Below, in pieces: positions 8,299 to 16,648 of a stretch of 64,000 nucleotides of DNA. The notes below the pieces were generated by a model. It was not told the DNA's origin, made no database searches, and was given only the letters and a program-made list of their open reading frames with translations. Made by a program: the position numbers and the translations under genes. The stretch's first letter is position 1; every line of letters begins with the position of its first letter. This DNA comes from an uncultured Ruminococcus sp. (GTDB taxonomy: Bacteria; Bacillota; Clostridia; Oscillospirales; Ruminococcaceae). Location of the stretch: positions 1-64,000 of the forward strand of contig CACYSH010000001.1 of the NCBI GenBank assembly GCA_902776945.1, given 5' to 3'.

Positions 8299-8645
8299 AT
8301 ACGGCTTAACAACTTCTCTTTTACCGTTAATTTGCGAACGCCGTCGGCTTTTCCGGGGGGAGACCCCATACGCATTAACCTACTCTAAAATGCCGTAAAA
8401 ATCGCGATTTTGTGGGGCATTCATGGACACGCAATGCGCACCCATACATGAAAATCGCCCAAATATTTCCGCCTTGGGTTGAGAAAAAACGGTGTAGGGG
8501 CGAGCATCACTCGCCCGTGTGACCCCGAAATTGCCGTATTTTCAATAGTTTTATATTAGGTTAATGCGTATGGGGGGAGACCCTTTGCACGAACTTGTTC
8601 GTGCAAACCCCTTCCTAAGACTTTTGATATGCCCTCGCTTTGCGT
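8299..8645 (-). repeat. Composite dispersed repeat (copy 2), interrupted
   Basis: The modules CTTTTACCGTTAA, CCGTCGGCTTTT, GCACGAACTTGTTCGTGC (8587-8604), CCTTCCTAAGACTTTTG and CTCGCTTTGCG are in the same order as in the other copies, but are split by the MITE at 8367-8572. It ends next to the stop of the esterase gene. The rest of 8223-8298 holds a REP-like unit at 8262-8290. Confidence 0.8.
8367..8572. mobile_element. MITE-like element with 16-bp TIRs and 11-bp target duplication
   Basis: CATACGCATTAACCTA (8367-8382) and its exact inverse TAGGTTAATGCGTATG (8557-8572) bound a 206-bp segment with no coding frame. GGGGGAGACCC occurs immediately on both sides (8356-8366 and 8573-8583), and removal of the segment plus one copy restores the uninterrupted repeat seen elsewhere. 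A partial related end (GGTTAGTGCGTATG) occurs near 49568. Confidence 0.85.
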
Positions 8646-8653
8646 TGTCGTGA

Positions 8654-10153
8654 TTATTTCAGCAGGAATTTTACAAACTCGTCGTCCTCGGTTTTCGGCT
8701 TGGCACCGTTCGGAGTAAATTCCATTTCGTTGCGGTCGGCATCGGTGTAGGGCTTCCACTCGGGCAGCTTCTTGCCGTTGATGTCGCAGCCGTTCGGGTC
8801 GCCCGTCTTGATGAAATTGCACCAGTAATCGCACATCTGTCGCGCTATGTCGTAATGTCTGCCCTCGTATGGACGGCTGCACTTCTGAATCGTCTCAAAG
8901 AAGAACCACAGGTCGCAGGAATGGAACGTGCCGGGGTTATCCTCGCCGGGAATATCGGGGATAAAGCGGTAATAATAGCAGTTCTGCGGCTTTGCGAGCC
9001 TGCCTTCGTCCATGAACGCGGTCTTAATGCCGATCTCGGGAGCGCTTACGGGCGCATATCCGCCATCGACCTTCACATGGGCTTCGGGGAAGGCTAAGAA
9101 CTCCTCCGAGCGGTCGCCGAAATACTTGTACGCCAACTCTTTAAGCTGATCTTCGTTGTCGGCGTGAATAGTCTCCTTAAATTCGTCGCCCGTGTTGCCC
9201 GCCATTACGGGAACGCGGGTGCGGCTGCCGTCAAGGAAAGCGTCCATCGGGTTGCCGACGTTGAATTTGCCGTCGTTTACGATAGTCAAGAACATCTCAC
9301 CACGGTTGCGCAGCTCGGAATACTTCTGACGGATAAAATTCGCGTCGAGCTTTCTTGCTTCCTCGACTGTTTCAACGCCCAGGTATTCGAACAAACGTTT
9401 GCCGAGCAGTCCCGCCTGGTCGAGCGGCAGCGGGATAAAGAATCGGTTTATCTCGTAAGGACTGGAGAACATACCGCTCATGACGGTGGCGCGGTTGAAA
9501 AGACCGTCGTTTTCGGGGCAGGACATCTGCGCCATAACGCTGCCGCCGCCCGCCGACTGACCCGCGATCGTGATGTTGTCGGGGTCGCCGCCGAAATTTG
9601 CAATGTTGCGCTTTACCCAGCGGATTCCCGCCTGCTGATCAAGGCTGCCGAAATTGCATGGGTCGTCGGGCTGTTCGGCGGTAAGCTGCGGGTGGCAGAG
9701 GAATCCGAAAGCTCCGAGACGGTAATTGACGGTAACGACGACTATCCCGCGGCGGGCGATCCTTTCGCCGTCGAACTCCATTTCGGCGGTGTAGCCCCAC
9801 TGGAAACCGCCGCCGAAGAACCACACGAGAACGGGCAGTTTTTCGTCCGTGTTTTTGGCGTTCGTCCAGATATTGAGGTAAAGGCAGTCCTCGCTCATGG
9901 GTATCTCGGGGTCAACGTGCCATTCGCGGCAGTAAATATCGGTGCCGATGCCGGGGGTATCCTGCACGGAGATCGGGGCAAATTCGAAGCAGTCGCGCAC
10001 GCCCTGCCAGTTTGCGGCGGGCTGCGGCGCTCTCCAGCGGTTTTCGCCGACGGGCGGAGCGGCGAAAGGAACGCCTTTAAAGGCGGTTATTCTGGGGTCG
10101 GCGGCGGGCAGACCGCGCACCTTGCCGTTTTCGGTATCTGTAATGCGTATCAT
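8654..10153 (-). CDS. Type B carboxylesterase / para-nitrobenzyl esterase
   Basis: 499 residues, the usual family length. The catalytic serine is in AGQSAGGG (Ser about 200). The oxyanion loop is WFFGGGFQWG, the SEDCLYLNIW signature is present, and the acid and histidine are expected in NTGDEFKETIH and FHSCDLWFFF. No signal peptide, so probably cytosolic. Close to GH43, it may remove acetyl or aromatic esters from imported hemicellulose fragments (inference from context). GGAG lies 11 nt before the ATG at 10153. The adjacent genes are separated by repeats, so a shared operon is not certain. Confidence 0.88.
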   Translation of the reverse strand: MIRITDTENGKVRGLPAADPRITAFKGVPFAAPPVGENRWRAPQPAANWQGVRDCFEFAPISVQDTPGIGTDIYCREWHVDPEIPMSEDCLYLNIWTNAKNTDEKLPVLVWFFGGGFQWGYTAEMEFDGERIARRGIVVVTVNYRLGAFGFLCHPQLTAEQPDDPCNFGSLDQQAGIRWVKRNIANFGGDPDNITIAGQSAGGGSVMAQMSCPENDGLFNRATVMSGMFSSPYEINRFFIPLPLDQAGLLGKRLFEYLGVETVEEARKLDANFIRQKYSELRNRGEMFLTIVNDGKFNVGNPMDAFLDGSRTRVPVMAGNTGDEFKETIHADNEDQLKELAYKYFGDRSEEFLAFPEAHVKVDGGYAPVSAPEIGIKTAFMDEGRLAKPQNCYYYRFIPDIPGEDNPGTFHSCDLWFFFETIQKCSRPYEGRHYDIARQMCDYWCNFIKTGDPNGCDINGKKLPEWKPYTDADRNEMEFTPNGAKPKTEDDEFVKFLLK

Positions 10154-10311
10154 TGTACTTATCAGCTCCTTATGTCAATAAATGCCAATGAATATATTGG
10201 CGAATACTTTATACAATGGTAACATATATTTTGGCGATTTACAAGAAGATTTTAGCAAACAATTGACCGATTATTGCGGAATTTGTTTTACTGACGAACA
10301 ATTGTACTGTA

Positions 10312-10358
10312 CAAAAAAGCGCACCGGAAAAAAGCGTTTTCCGGCGCGTAGTTTTTTT
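10312..10358 (-). terminator. Bidirectional intrinsic terminator after thiM
   Basis: AAAAAAGCGCACCGGAAAA pairs with TTTTCCGGCGCG and is followed on each strand by a T run. It closes the thiW-thiM unit. Confidence 0.8.
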
Positions 10359-10361
10359 GGG

Positions 10362-11180
10362 TCAAAGACCCTCGTGCATTTTTATTCTTTCCAAAAACTG
10401 CTCCCTTGTTATCTGCGAAAGACCGTCGATAAGCTCGGCGCGGAAAGTCCCTGTCCCGCGGAAGTTCTCCGCCGCAAGCTCTCCGCAGATATTCATAAGG
10501 CTGACCGCCGCCGCACACGCAAGCATTCCCCCGCCGACCGTCAGCGAAAAAGCCCCGATAAGCGCTCCCGTCATGCAGCCCGTGCCTGTGACCGCCGCAA
10601 GATGCGGCGTACCGTTCTCAAAGGTGTACACCGTTTTTCCGTCCGAAAGGCGGTCTTTATCGCCTGTAACAAGCACCGGACAGCCGTATTTCTGCGCCGC
10701 TTTTTTCGCCAGCCACGCAGTGTAGGGATTGTCGTCGCCGAAGGGTATGTGCATCTGTTCCTCTCTGCCGACCGCTGCGGAGATCTCGTGCATATTGCCC
10801 TTTATCGCGGAAATGCGAAGCTCCTTTGTCAGCCGGGCGAACCATTTCTGCCGGAAAGCGCTCGCCTGCAAGCCCACCGGGTCGAGTATCACGGGAATGA
10901 GCTTTTTGTTCGCGGCTTTGCCCGAAAGGAGCATCGCCCGCCCGCGTTCCTCCGAAAGCGTACCCATGTTCAGCACGAGCGCCCCCGAATCGGCGGTGAT
11001 CTCGGCGGATTCGTCGGGGCTGTCCGCCATGACAGGTACCGCGCCGACGGCGAGAACCGCGTTTGCGCAGTCGGCAGCCGCGACGTAATTCATTATGCAG
11101 TGTACGCGGTCTTTCCTGACGAATATTTTGCGGAGGTCGCGTATCACCCGCCACAGGTTTTCGGGGGTAATATCATACAT
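10362..11180 (-). CDS. thiM: Hydroxyethylthiazole kinase
   Basis: 272 residues, typical length. It phosphorylates 4-methyl-5-(2-hydroxyethyl)thiazole for thiamine salvage in the cytoplasm. Visible marks: VHCIMNYVAAADCANAVLA near the N terminus, LDPVGLQAS, the substrate-site region IKGNMHEI, and the ATP/anion-hole motif VTGTGCMTGALIGAF near residue 205-220. The ATG at 11180 has GGGGAG upstream and overlaps thiW by 8 nt, so the two genes are translationally linked. It shares the thiW leader and promoter. Confidence 0.93.
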   Translation of the reverse strand: MYDITPENLWRVIRDLRKIFVRKDRVHCIMNYVAAADCANAVLAVGAVPVMADSPDESAEITADSGALVLNMGTLSEERGRAMLLSGKAANKKLIPVILDPVGLQASAFRQKWFARLTKELRISAIKGNMHEISAAVGREEQMHIPFGDDNPYTAWLAKKAAQKYGCPVLVTGDKDRLSDGKTVYTFENGTPHLAAVTGTGCMTGALIGAFSLTVGGGMLACAAAVSLMNICGELAAENFRGTGTFRAELIDGLSQITREQFLERIKMHEGL

Positions 11181-11703
11181 TTCCGGCGCTCCCCTCCAGC
11201 GAAGCCGAAGCGCGTTTAAGCACGCCCGATTTGTCAAGCGCTTCAAGCAGGATAAAGCCTATCACCGCGCCGCCCGCGCTTGATACGAAAAACGGCAACA
11301 CAAAGCCGAAAAGCGCGGCGCTTTCGGAGTTCATGATGAATTTCGCGACAGGGTAAGCGACAAGCCCACCGAGAACGGCTGTTCCGAAGACCTCGCCCGC
11401 CGCCGCGAGGGGCAGCCATTTTTTGATTTTATGGAAAACAAGTCCCGCCAGTACCGCACCGAATATCGACCCGGGGAATGCCAGCAGCGTACCCGTACCG
11501 AGTATATTTCTGATAAGTGCGCAGCAAAAGCCCACGCCCGCCGCGTACCAGGGACCCAGCAGCACGCCGCTCAAAACATTGACGAAAGCCTGCGCGGGGC
11601 AGCATTTTGACGCGCCTATCGGGAAATTGACAGGGCTTGCGGCGACTCCGATAGCGACAAGCATAGCCGCAATGCAGAGCTTTTTGATCTGTGTTTTGTT
11701 CAT
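11173..11703 (-). CDS. thiW: Thiamine-precursor ECF transporter S component ThiW
   Basis: 176 residues, almost all hydrophobic, with five or six membrane helices. The start MNKTQIKKLCIAAMLVAIGV and SPVNFPIGASKCCPAQAFVN match the ThiW family, thought to bring in the thiazole precursor with a shared energy-coupling module. Its partner thiM phosphorylates that substrate, which fits. GAGGG lies 9 nt before the ATG at 11703. Control is probably by the terminator-embedded leader just upstream. Confidence 0.92.
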   Translation of the reverse strand: MNKTQIKKLCIAAMLVAIGVAASPVNFPIGASKCCPAQAFVNVLSGVLLGPWYAAGVGFCCALIRNILGTGTLLAFPGSIFGAVLAGLVFHKIKKWLPLAAAGEVFGTAVLGGLVAYPVAKFIMNSESAALFGFVLPFFVSSAGGAVIGFILLEALDKSGVLKRASASLEGSAGNV

Positions 11704-11729
11704 GGATAATTCCCTCTTTCGGTTTTTCT

Positions 11730-11797
11730 AAAAAAATAAACAGCGCCCCCCGGAGTCTGTACCGATGGTGGTATACCCCGAACGCGCTGTTTCGTTC
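11730..11797 (-). promoter_or_regulatory. Terminator-embedded leader, candidate HMP-PP (thiS-motif) riboswitch
   Basis: On the minus strand the predicted transcript starts near 11797 and runs at once into AAACAGCGC (11792-11784), a 37-nt core with GGGGTATACCACCATCGG and CAGACTCCGGGG, then GCGCTGTTT (11746-11738) and ATTTTTTT. The full RNA is about 65 nt and is both aptamer-sized hairpin and intrinsic terminator, directly before thiW-thiM. TPP riboswitch hallmarks (CTGAGA, ACCTGATC) are absent. The compact terminator-embedded design is the one described for HMP-PP riboswitches, which regulate thiazole-branch genes. Matching the aptamer consensus was not possible here. Confidence 0.6.
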
Positions 11798-11803
11798 ATT
11801 CAT

Positions 11804-11832
11804 ATTTTATCACAAAGCGGTGATCGTGTCAA
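11804..11832 (-). promoter_or_regulatory. Promoter of thiW-thiM
   Basis: TTGACA (11832-11827), 17 nt, TAAAAT (11809-11804) on the minus strand. Confidence 0.8.
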
Positions 11833-11873
11833 TAGCTTTTCATATCCCGCACAGGTAAAAATTCTGTGAACTC

Positions 11874-14066
11874 TTACACTCTGATAAAGTGCATAAGCCT
11901 TGAACGGTAATCACCGGAAATATTCGGGATAATCACGCCGCACTCCATAAGCGCCGCCCCCGAGAGCTTCACATCAGGCGAGCTTTCCTCATAATAATAT
12001 GCACCCGCATCAAGCCCCTTCATCTTGATGCGGCGGCTGCGGCGGTTCGGGCGCGAAACTGCCTGCACGAACTCAAACAGCGCCTCGCTCTTGTCCTTAG
12101 CCACAAAAGCCCATGCGTCCCATTCCGCGTCCTCGAACACGTTGCCGATACGGTAATGGTCGCCTGTGCGTACAAGATGATTGTACTTTTTGAACTCCTC
12201 GATCTGACCGGGAATAGCGTCGCGGTCAGCCTGCGGAATGCGCGTAACATCAAGCTCATAGCCGAACGTGCCGACCATTGCCACATGACCCCTCGTTTCA
12301 AACGGAACCGTCCTGCCCGTGATGTGGTTAGGGCAGTCGGAAACGTGCGCACCCATTGCCGAGCAGGGATAGCACATCGAGGTACCCGCCTGTATTTTCA
12401 GGCGCTCGATAGCGTCGGTGTCGTCGGAACACCATATCTGCGGCGAGTAGTACAGCATACCCGGGTCGAAACGCGCACCGCCGCCCGAGCAATTTTCGAG
12501 CAGAATGTGCGGGTAGTCGGTCGTGAGCCTGTTCATGAGGTCGTACACGCCGAGAACATAGCGGTGCCAAAGCTCGCGCTGTCTTTCGGGCGGCAGGGCG
12601 GCTGACGCTACCTCCGTAAGCTGGCGGTTCATATCCCACTTGATGTATTCGATATTGGCGTTGTCAAGAATGTTCTTTATCATGCCGTAAACATAGTCGC
12701 GGACTTCCTTTCGGGAGTAGTCAAGCACGCACTGTTCGCGGCAGAGGGTAAGCGCTCTGCCTTTAGTCTGGATAGCCCAGTCGGGGTGAGCGCGGAAAAG
12801 CTCGGAATTGGGGGAGATCATCTCAGGCTCGAACCAAAGCCCGAATTTCATGCCGAGAGCGTTCACCTTATCCACAAGCGCTTTAAGACCGCCCGCGAGC
12901 TTGTCTTCGTTTACGAACCAGTCGCCGAGCGAGCAATTGTCGCTGTTGCGCTTTCCGAACCAGCCGTCGTCCATAACGAGCATTTCAATACCGAGCGCCG
13001 CCGCCTGCTCTGCGATCTTTACGAGCTTTTCGGCGGTGAAATCGAAATAGGTGGCTTCCCAGTTGTTAATTAGTATCGGGCGGCGTTTGTCGCGGTATTC
13101 GCCGCGTATAAGGTGCCTGCGGTAGAGGTCGTGGAAGGTGCGCGACATCTGCCCCAAGCCGCTGTCGGAGTATACCATAACGACTTCGGGCGCGGTGAAT
13201 ACCTCGCCGGGAGCAAGATGCCATTCAAAATCGGTGCCGTTGATACCCATGAGATAGCGCGTCTGACGGTGCTGATCTACCTCCGCTTCGGAAACGAAAT
13301 TGCCCGAATAGACGAAATTAAAGCCCCAAGCCTTGCCGCTGTCCTCATCGGTCTTGTGTTCGCAGAGGGCGGTAAAGGGGTTGTTCTGGTGGCTGGATTC
13401 GCCGCGCAGGGAGTCTATAAGCTGTTTGCCGCGCCTTATCGGATGTCTTTCGACAAATCGTTCACGCGCCCATGAGCCGTTCAGGGTAATCATATCAAGC
13501 TCGTCGGTGTCGAACTCCACGACTGCCGAAAGAACGCGGGTGAGCTTCACGTTTTCGCCGCCGACATTTTTCACGACCGCCGAGCGGGTAATGGCGTTGA
13601 GCTTCTCGAACGCGGTGTAGATGAGCGTTACCTCCAGCCCTGCGGACTTGTCCTCCATGACTATTTCGAGTGTCTGCGCTTCGTCGGGAGAGTTTACGAA
13701 CGTCGCGGGGAGACCTTCGGGGGCGGGTTTGCCGTCGTAGATTTTGTGCGATTTATAGCGCAGGTCGCAGGCGGCGGAGCCTGTCTTGTCGATGATCGAG
13801 AGGGCGTGTTCGCGGTAGTCGCCGATGTTGTAGCAGGGGTATTCGAACGGGAGATTGTCCATGAATACGCCGCGGTCGCGGTTATTTACTTCGGGGGTGA
13901 ATGGGTAAGTATCAAGGCGCAGGAGATAGGTAAGGTCATCGTCGGGGAGAGCAGTGCCGTAGTAAACGTGGGCGAGGTAGTTTTCAGAAACGACGGCGAG
14001 AATGTAGCAGCTGTTTCCGGCGACAAGTTTAAAGCTGCGGGAGTTTTCGTTGTAGATTATAGACAT
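11874..14066 (-). CDS. Alpha-galactosidase, GH36
   Basis: 730 residues, the usual GH36 length, with no signal peptide. An N-terminal beta-supersandwich is followed by a TIM barrel. The nucleophile motif is YIKWDMNR and the acid/base region is WCSDDTDAIERL; LVMDDGWFGKRNSDN and FGLWFEPEMISPNSELF are family signatures. It hydrolyses alpha-1,6-galactosides such as raffinose or melibiose in the cytosol. The start at 14066 has GGAGG 7 nt upstream; an upstream in-frame start at 14126 lies in repeat sequence and is unlikely. Confidence 0.95.
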   Translation of the reverse strand: MSIIYNENSRSFKLVAGNSCYILAVVSENYLAHVYYGTALPDDDLTYLLRLDTYPFTPEVNNRDRGVFMDNLPFEYPCYNIGDYREHALSIIDKTGSAACDLRYKSHKIYDGKPAPEGLPATFVNSPDEAQTLEIVMEDKSAGLEVTLIYTAFEKLNAITRSAVVKNVGGENVKLTRVLSAVVEFDTDELDMITLNGSWARERFVERHPIRRGKQLIDSLRGESSHQNNPFTALCEHKTDEDSGKAWGFNFVYSGNFVSEAEVDQHRQTRYLMGINGTDFEWHLAPGEVFTAPEVVMVYSDSGLGQMSRTFHDLYRRHLIRGEYRDKRRPILINNWEATYFDFTAEKLVKIAEQAAALGIEMLVMDDGWFGKRNSDNCSLGDWFVNEDKLAGGLKALVDKVNALGMKFGLWFEPEMISPNSELFRAHPDWAIQTKGRALTLCREQCVLDYSRKEVRDYVYGMIKNILDNANIEYIKWDMNRQLTEVASAALPPERQRELWHRYVLGVYDLMNRLTTDYPHILLENCSGGGARFDPGMLYYSPQIWCSDDTDAIERLKIQAGTSMCYPCSAMGAHVSDCPNHITGRTVPFETRGHVAMVGTFGYELDVTRIPQADRDAIPGQIEEFKKYNHLVRTGDHYRIGNVFEDAEWDAWAFVAKDKSEALFEFVQAVSRPNRRSRRIKMKGLDAGAYYYEESSPDVKLSGAALMECGVIIPNISGDYRSRLMHFIRV

Positions 14067-14099
14067 AGTGTTCCTCCAATCAAAAAAGTTAAAAGATTG

Positions 14100-14600
14100 T
14101 GAGCCGCAAAGCTGCGAATATCGCAAAGTGAGGGCAAAAACGGGGTCAAGGGGGGTCTGCCCCCTTGCGGGGAGTCAAGAGGGGCAGCGCCCCTCTTGTG
14201 GGGTATGGGGCAAAGCCCCATTTGCGCCGCAGGCGTAACCAACGCAAAGCAGACAAATCAAGCAAAGTCCCGAAAAAACGCACAAGTGAACAGACAAAAA
14301 TAAAATCGGCAATTTCAAGAAGAACTCACAAAAAAGCGCGAGTGAATAAATCAATAAGTCTGTACAGAAACAAGTAAATTGCCGATTTTATTTTTGCGGA
14401 AGAGCGAAGCGATTTCCGCAAAAGGAAAGCGCATTGCCCCACTGATAAGAAAGTGCTGGTCGTACAGATTGCGGCACGAACAGTTATGCAAGTCGGTAGG
14501 ATCGACTATGCGCGGCTTGATTTTAATGAGGCGCTGCCTGCATGAATGCTAAAGCGTTCATGTCAACCCCGCAAGTGGGCGAAGCCCCTTGACCCCGGTT
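14100..14600. repeat. Composite dispersed repeat (copy 3)
   Basis: Starts CGCAAAGTGAGGGCAAAAAC next to the 5' end of the alpha-galactosidase gene, continues with two self-complementary GC blocks (CCCCCTTGCGGGG, AGGGGCAGCGCCCCTCTTG) and the hairpin AAAATCGGCAATTTC ... AAATTGCCGATTTT (14302-14392), then GCGGAAGAGCGAAGCG. A second GC block near 14570-14610 mirrors the first. 14610-14839 has nothing recognisable. Confidence 0.75.
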
Positions 14601-14839
14601 CCGCTTCGCGGGTTTTCTTTTGCGGCTTTTTTTATGATTATATCACAACATTCAGTCGGTTTCAAGCATAGATTATTAAAATCATATAATGATATTCGCC
14701 CCTTTCGCGGAATGCTTTCTCTATGCTTAAAATCAAGCCGCCGACGGTCTGTTCTGCTGTATTTTCAGCATTATGCAATATCCGGGATATGAATTTGTGG
14801 GTATTATTGCAAAAATAGTGAATCCCTCGAAAAAATGTA

Positions 14840-14868
14840 TTGACATTTAATAAAAATTGATGTATAAT
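14840..14868 (+). promoter_or_regulatory. Consensus promoter of the DivIVA-like gene
   Basis: TTGACA (14840-14845), 17 nt, TATAAT (14863-14868). The leader to the ATG is about 125 nt. Confidence 0.85.
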
Positions 14869-15000
14869 ATAAATTAACATAGGCTATAAATATGCGTATT
14901 GACAGGACACGCACGGGCGGGTCTGTTTTTTGGCGCTCTGAACCGCGTATTTACCGCCTTTTCATTAAAAAATAAAAAATTTCGAGGGAGGATACCGCCA

Positions 15001-16143
15001 ATGGCTGAAAGCAGATTTATAAGAACAGTTACTTACGGGGGATTTGACAGGAACGATGTAAATAAAAGGCTGGAGTATCTTTACAGTCAGCTTTACGAGC
15101 TGAAAAACGAGCTGCGTGAGGCAAAGATAGCCGCCGATGAGTTCCGTAAAGGCTCTGCGGAGGAAAAGGCGCACGAAAGCGTGCTTGCCGTCGAGAGGAC
15201 AAAGCTCACAGACGAGCTTGTGCAGAACGAAAAGCTCACCGCCAAATTAAAGACCGCCGAAGAGGACGCAAAGGCTCTTGAAGATCAGGTAGCAGGGGTC
15301 AAAAAAGAAAATCAGGCGCTGAGAGAAGAGCTTAAAAGAGCTATGGACAGACTCGCGGCATTCGAGGCCGGCACCGACGCTACCGCACTCAGCACCGTCT
15401 TCATCGAGGCGCAGAAGTCGGCAAATCTTATCATTGAAAACGCCCGCAATGAGGCTGAGGAAAAGATCTCCGACGCAAAAAAGCTCGCGGAGGATACCGT
15501 AGCCGAAGCAAATAACGCCGCAAAGCAGATAATCTACAATGCCGAAAAGGACGCGGAGCAGATCGTCGCCGACGCTAAGAGCTACTCCGAGGAGATGAAG
15601 GCGGCTTCAGGAAATATGCGGGTCGTGCTTATCAAGGATATTGAAAAAATGCAGTCCGAGGTGGATAAGCTGAAAGGCATTTTCACCGAGCTTCAAAAGA
15701 ACGGGCTTGCGGGGCTTGCCGAGTCCGAGAAGTTACTGGGCAGCGCCCGCGAAAAGCTGACAGAGGGCGGCGTTCCCGTATTCAGGAACCCCGAGGCTGT
15801 GGCTATTGACGAACCCGCCGAGCCTGATTATGAGCAGGTAAATACCGATTACCACCAGAACGTTGACAAGGAAGCCGAGAAGAAAAAGCAGGAGGAGCTT
15901 GAAAAGCTCCAGGCTATGGCGGCTTCTCTCAGCGGCGGAACGGCGGCTCCCAAGAAGGAGGACAAGAGCGCTGCAAAGGCGGCTGCCGAGCTTGAAGAGC
16001 TTACCAAAATGGCGGCGGCTCTCGATGAAAAGCCTGCTGATACGCCCGCACCCGCCGATAAGCCTGCGCCTGCGGAGGATAAGTCCGCATCGGGCGGAAT
16101 CAGCTTAGAGGATCTTATGAAGCAGGCTGCCTCGCTGAAATAA
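15001..16143 (+). CDS. DivIVA-like coiled-coil protein
   Basis: 380 residues. The N terminus (FIRTVTYGGFDRNDVNKRLE, about 6-25) resembles the lipid-binding DivIVA/GpsB head, followed by long heptad coiled coils to about residue 265 (repeated A/E/K-rich helices). The C terminus is a flexible Ala/Pro/Lys-rich tail (DKPADTPAPADKPAPA) ending in GGISLEDLMKQAASLK, a possible short peptide ligand. It likely acts at curved membrane sites in division or cell-wall growth (family knowledge), though the partner is unknown. The ATG at 15001 has GAGGGAGG 9 nt upstream; starts further upstream lie before the ribosome site and were rejected. Confidence 0.8.
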   Translation: MAESRFIRTVTYGGFDRNDVNKRLEYLYSQLYELKNELREAKIAADEFRKGSAEEKAHESVLAVERTKLTDELVQNEKLTAKLKTAEEDAKALEDQVAGVKKENQALREELKRAMDRLAAFEAGTDATALSTVFIEAQKSANLIIENARNEAEEKISDAKKLAEDTVAEANNAAKQIIYNAEKDAEQIVADAKSYSEEMKAASGNMRVVLIKDIEKMQSEVDKLKGIFTELQKNGLAGLAESEKLLGSAREKLTEGGVPVFRNPEAVAIDEPAEPDYEQVNTDYHQNVDKEAEKKKQEELEKLQAMAASLSGGTAAPKKEDKSAAKAAAELEELTKMAAALDEKPADTPAPADKPAPAEDKSASGGISLEDLMKQAASLK

Positions 16144-16159
16144 TTTACAGTAAACGTCA

Positions 16160-16460
16160 GAATAAAAAATCCGCAAAGTGAGAGCAACCCAAAAGTCTTA
16201 GGAAAGGGGTCGGCACGAGCAAGCTCATGCAAGGGATAACCCTTCTTCCCCCACAAAAGCCGACGGCGTTCGCAAACTAACGGTAAAAAGAAAATTGAGC
16301 GGCTGAAAATTAAAATCGGTAATTTAGAGCAAATCCCACAAAAACAAACAAAGTGAATGATTCTGCATATCGTGACGGAAACGAACAAATTGCCGATTTT
16401 AATTTGCAAAAGATCGCAGCGATTTTTGCAGACGAATTGCGCGAAGGTCGGGATTTTCCG
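16160..16460 (+). repeat. Composite dispersed repeat (copy 4)
   Basis: Begins about 25 nt after the DivIVA-like stop: CCGCAAAGTGAGAGCAACCC, AAAAGTCTTAGGAAAGGGG, the degenerate palindrome GCACGAGCAAGCTCATGC, CCGACGGCGTTCGCAAAC, the hairpin AAAATCGGTAATTT ... AAATTGCCGATTTT (16313-16401), then GATCGCAGCGATTTTTGCA. It is the fullest forward copy. Confidence 0.85.
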
Positions 16461-16648
16461 CATGGTCACGCAAAGCGCGTTTATGTAAAACCCGCAAATC
16501 CGCACGTTTTGGGAAAGCGCTCGAACAAGCGCAATCACACGGGCAAAGTGCAGATCATTGTGTCGTTTATTGTAAATCTATAAATATTATTTACTATAAT
16601 TTTCAGATCGTTTATATGCAATAAATATGATAAGGAGTTGTTAAATAT

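Noticed and set aside
10182..11219. 345-codon open frame opposite thiM
   Set aside because: Arginine-rich, no motifs, covers the terminator and thiM on the other strand.
11730..11797. TPP riboswitch upstream of thiW
   Set aside because: The conserved CTGAGA and ACCTGATC blocks are absent and the leader is too short; another leader class fits better.
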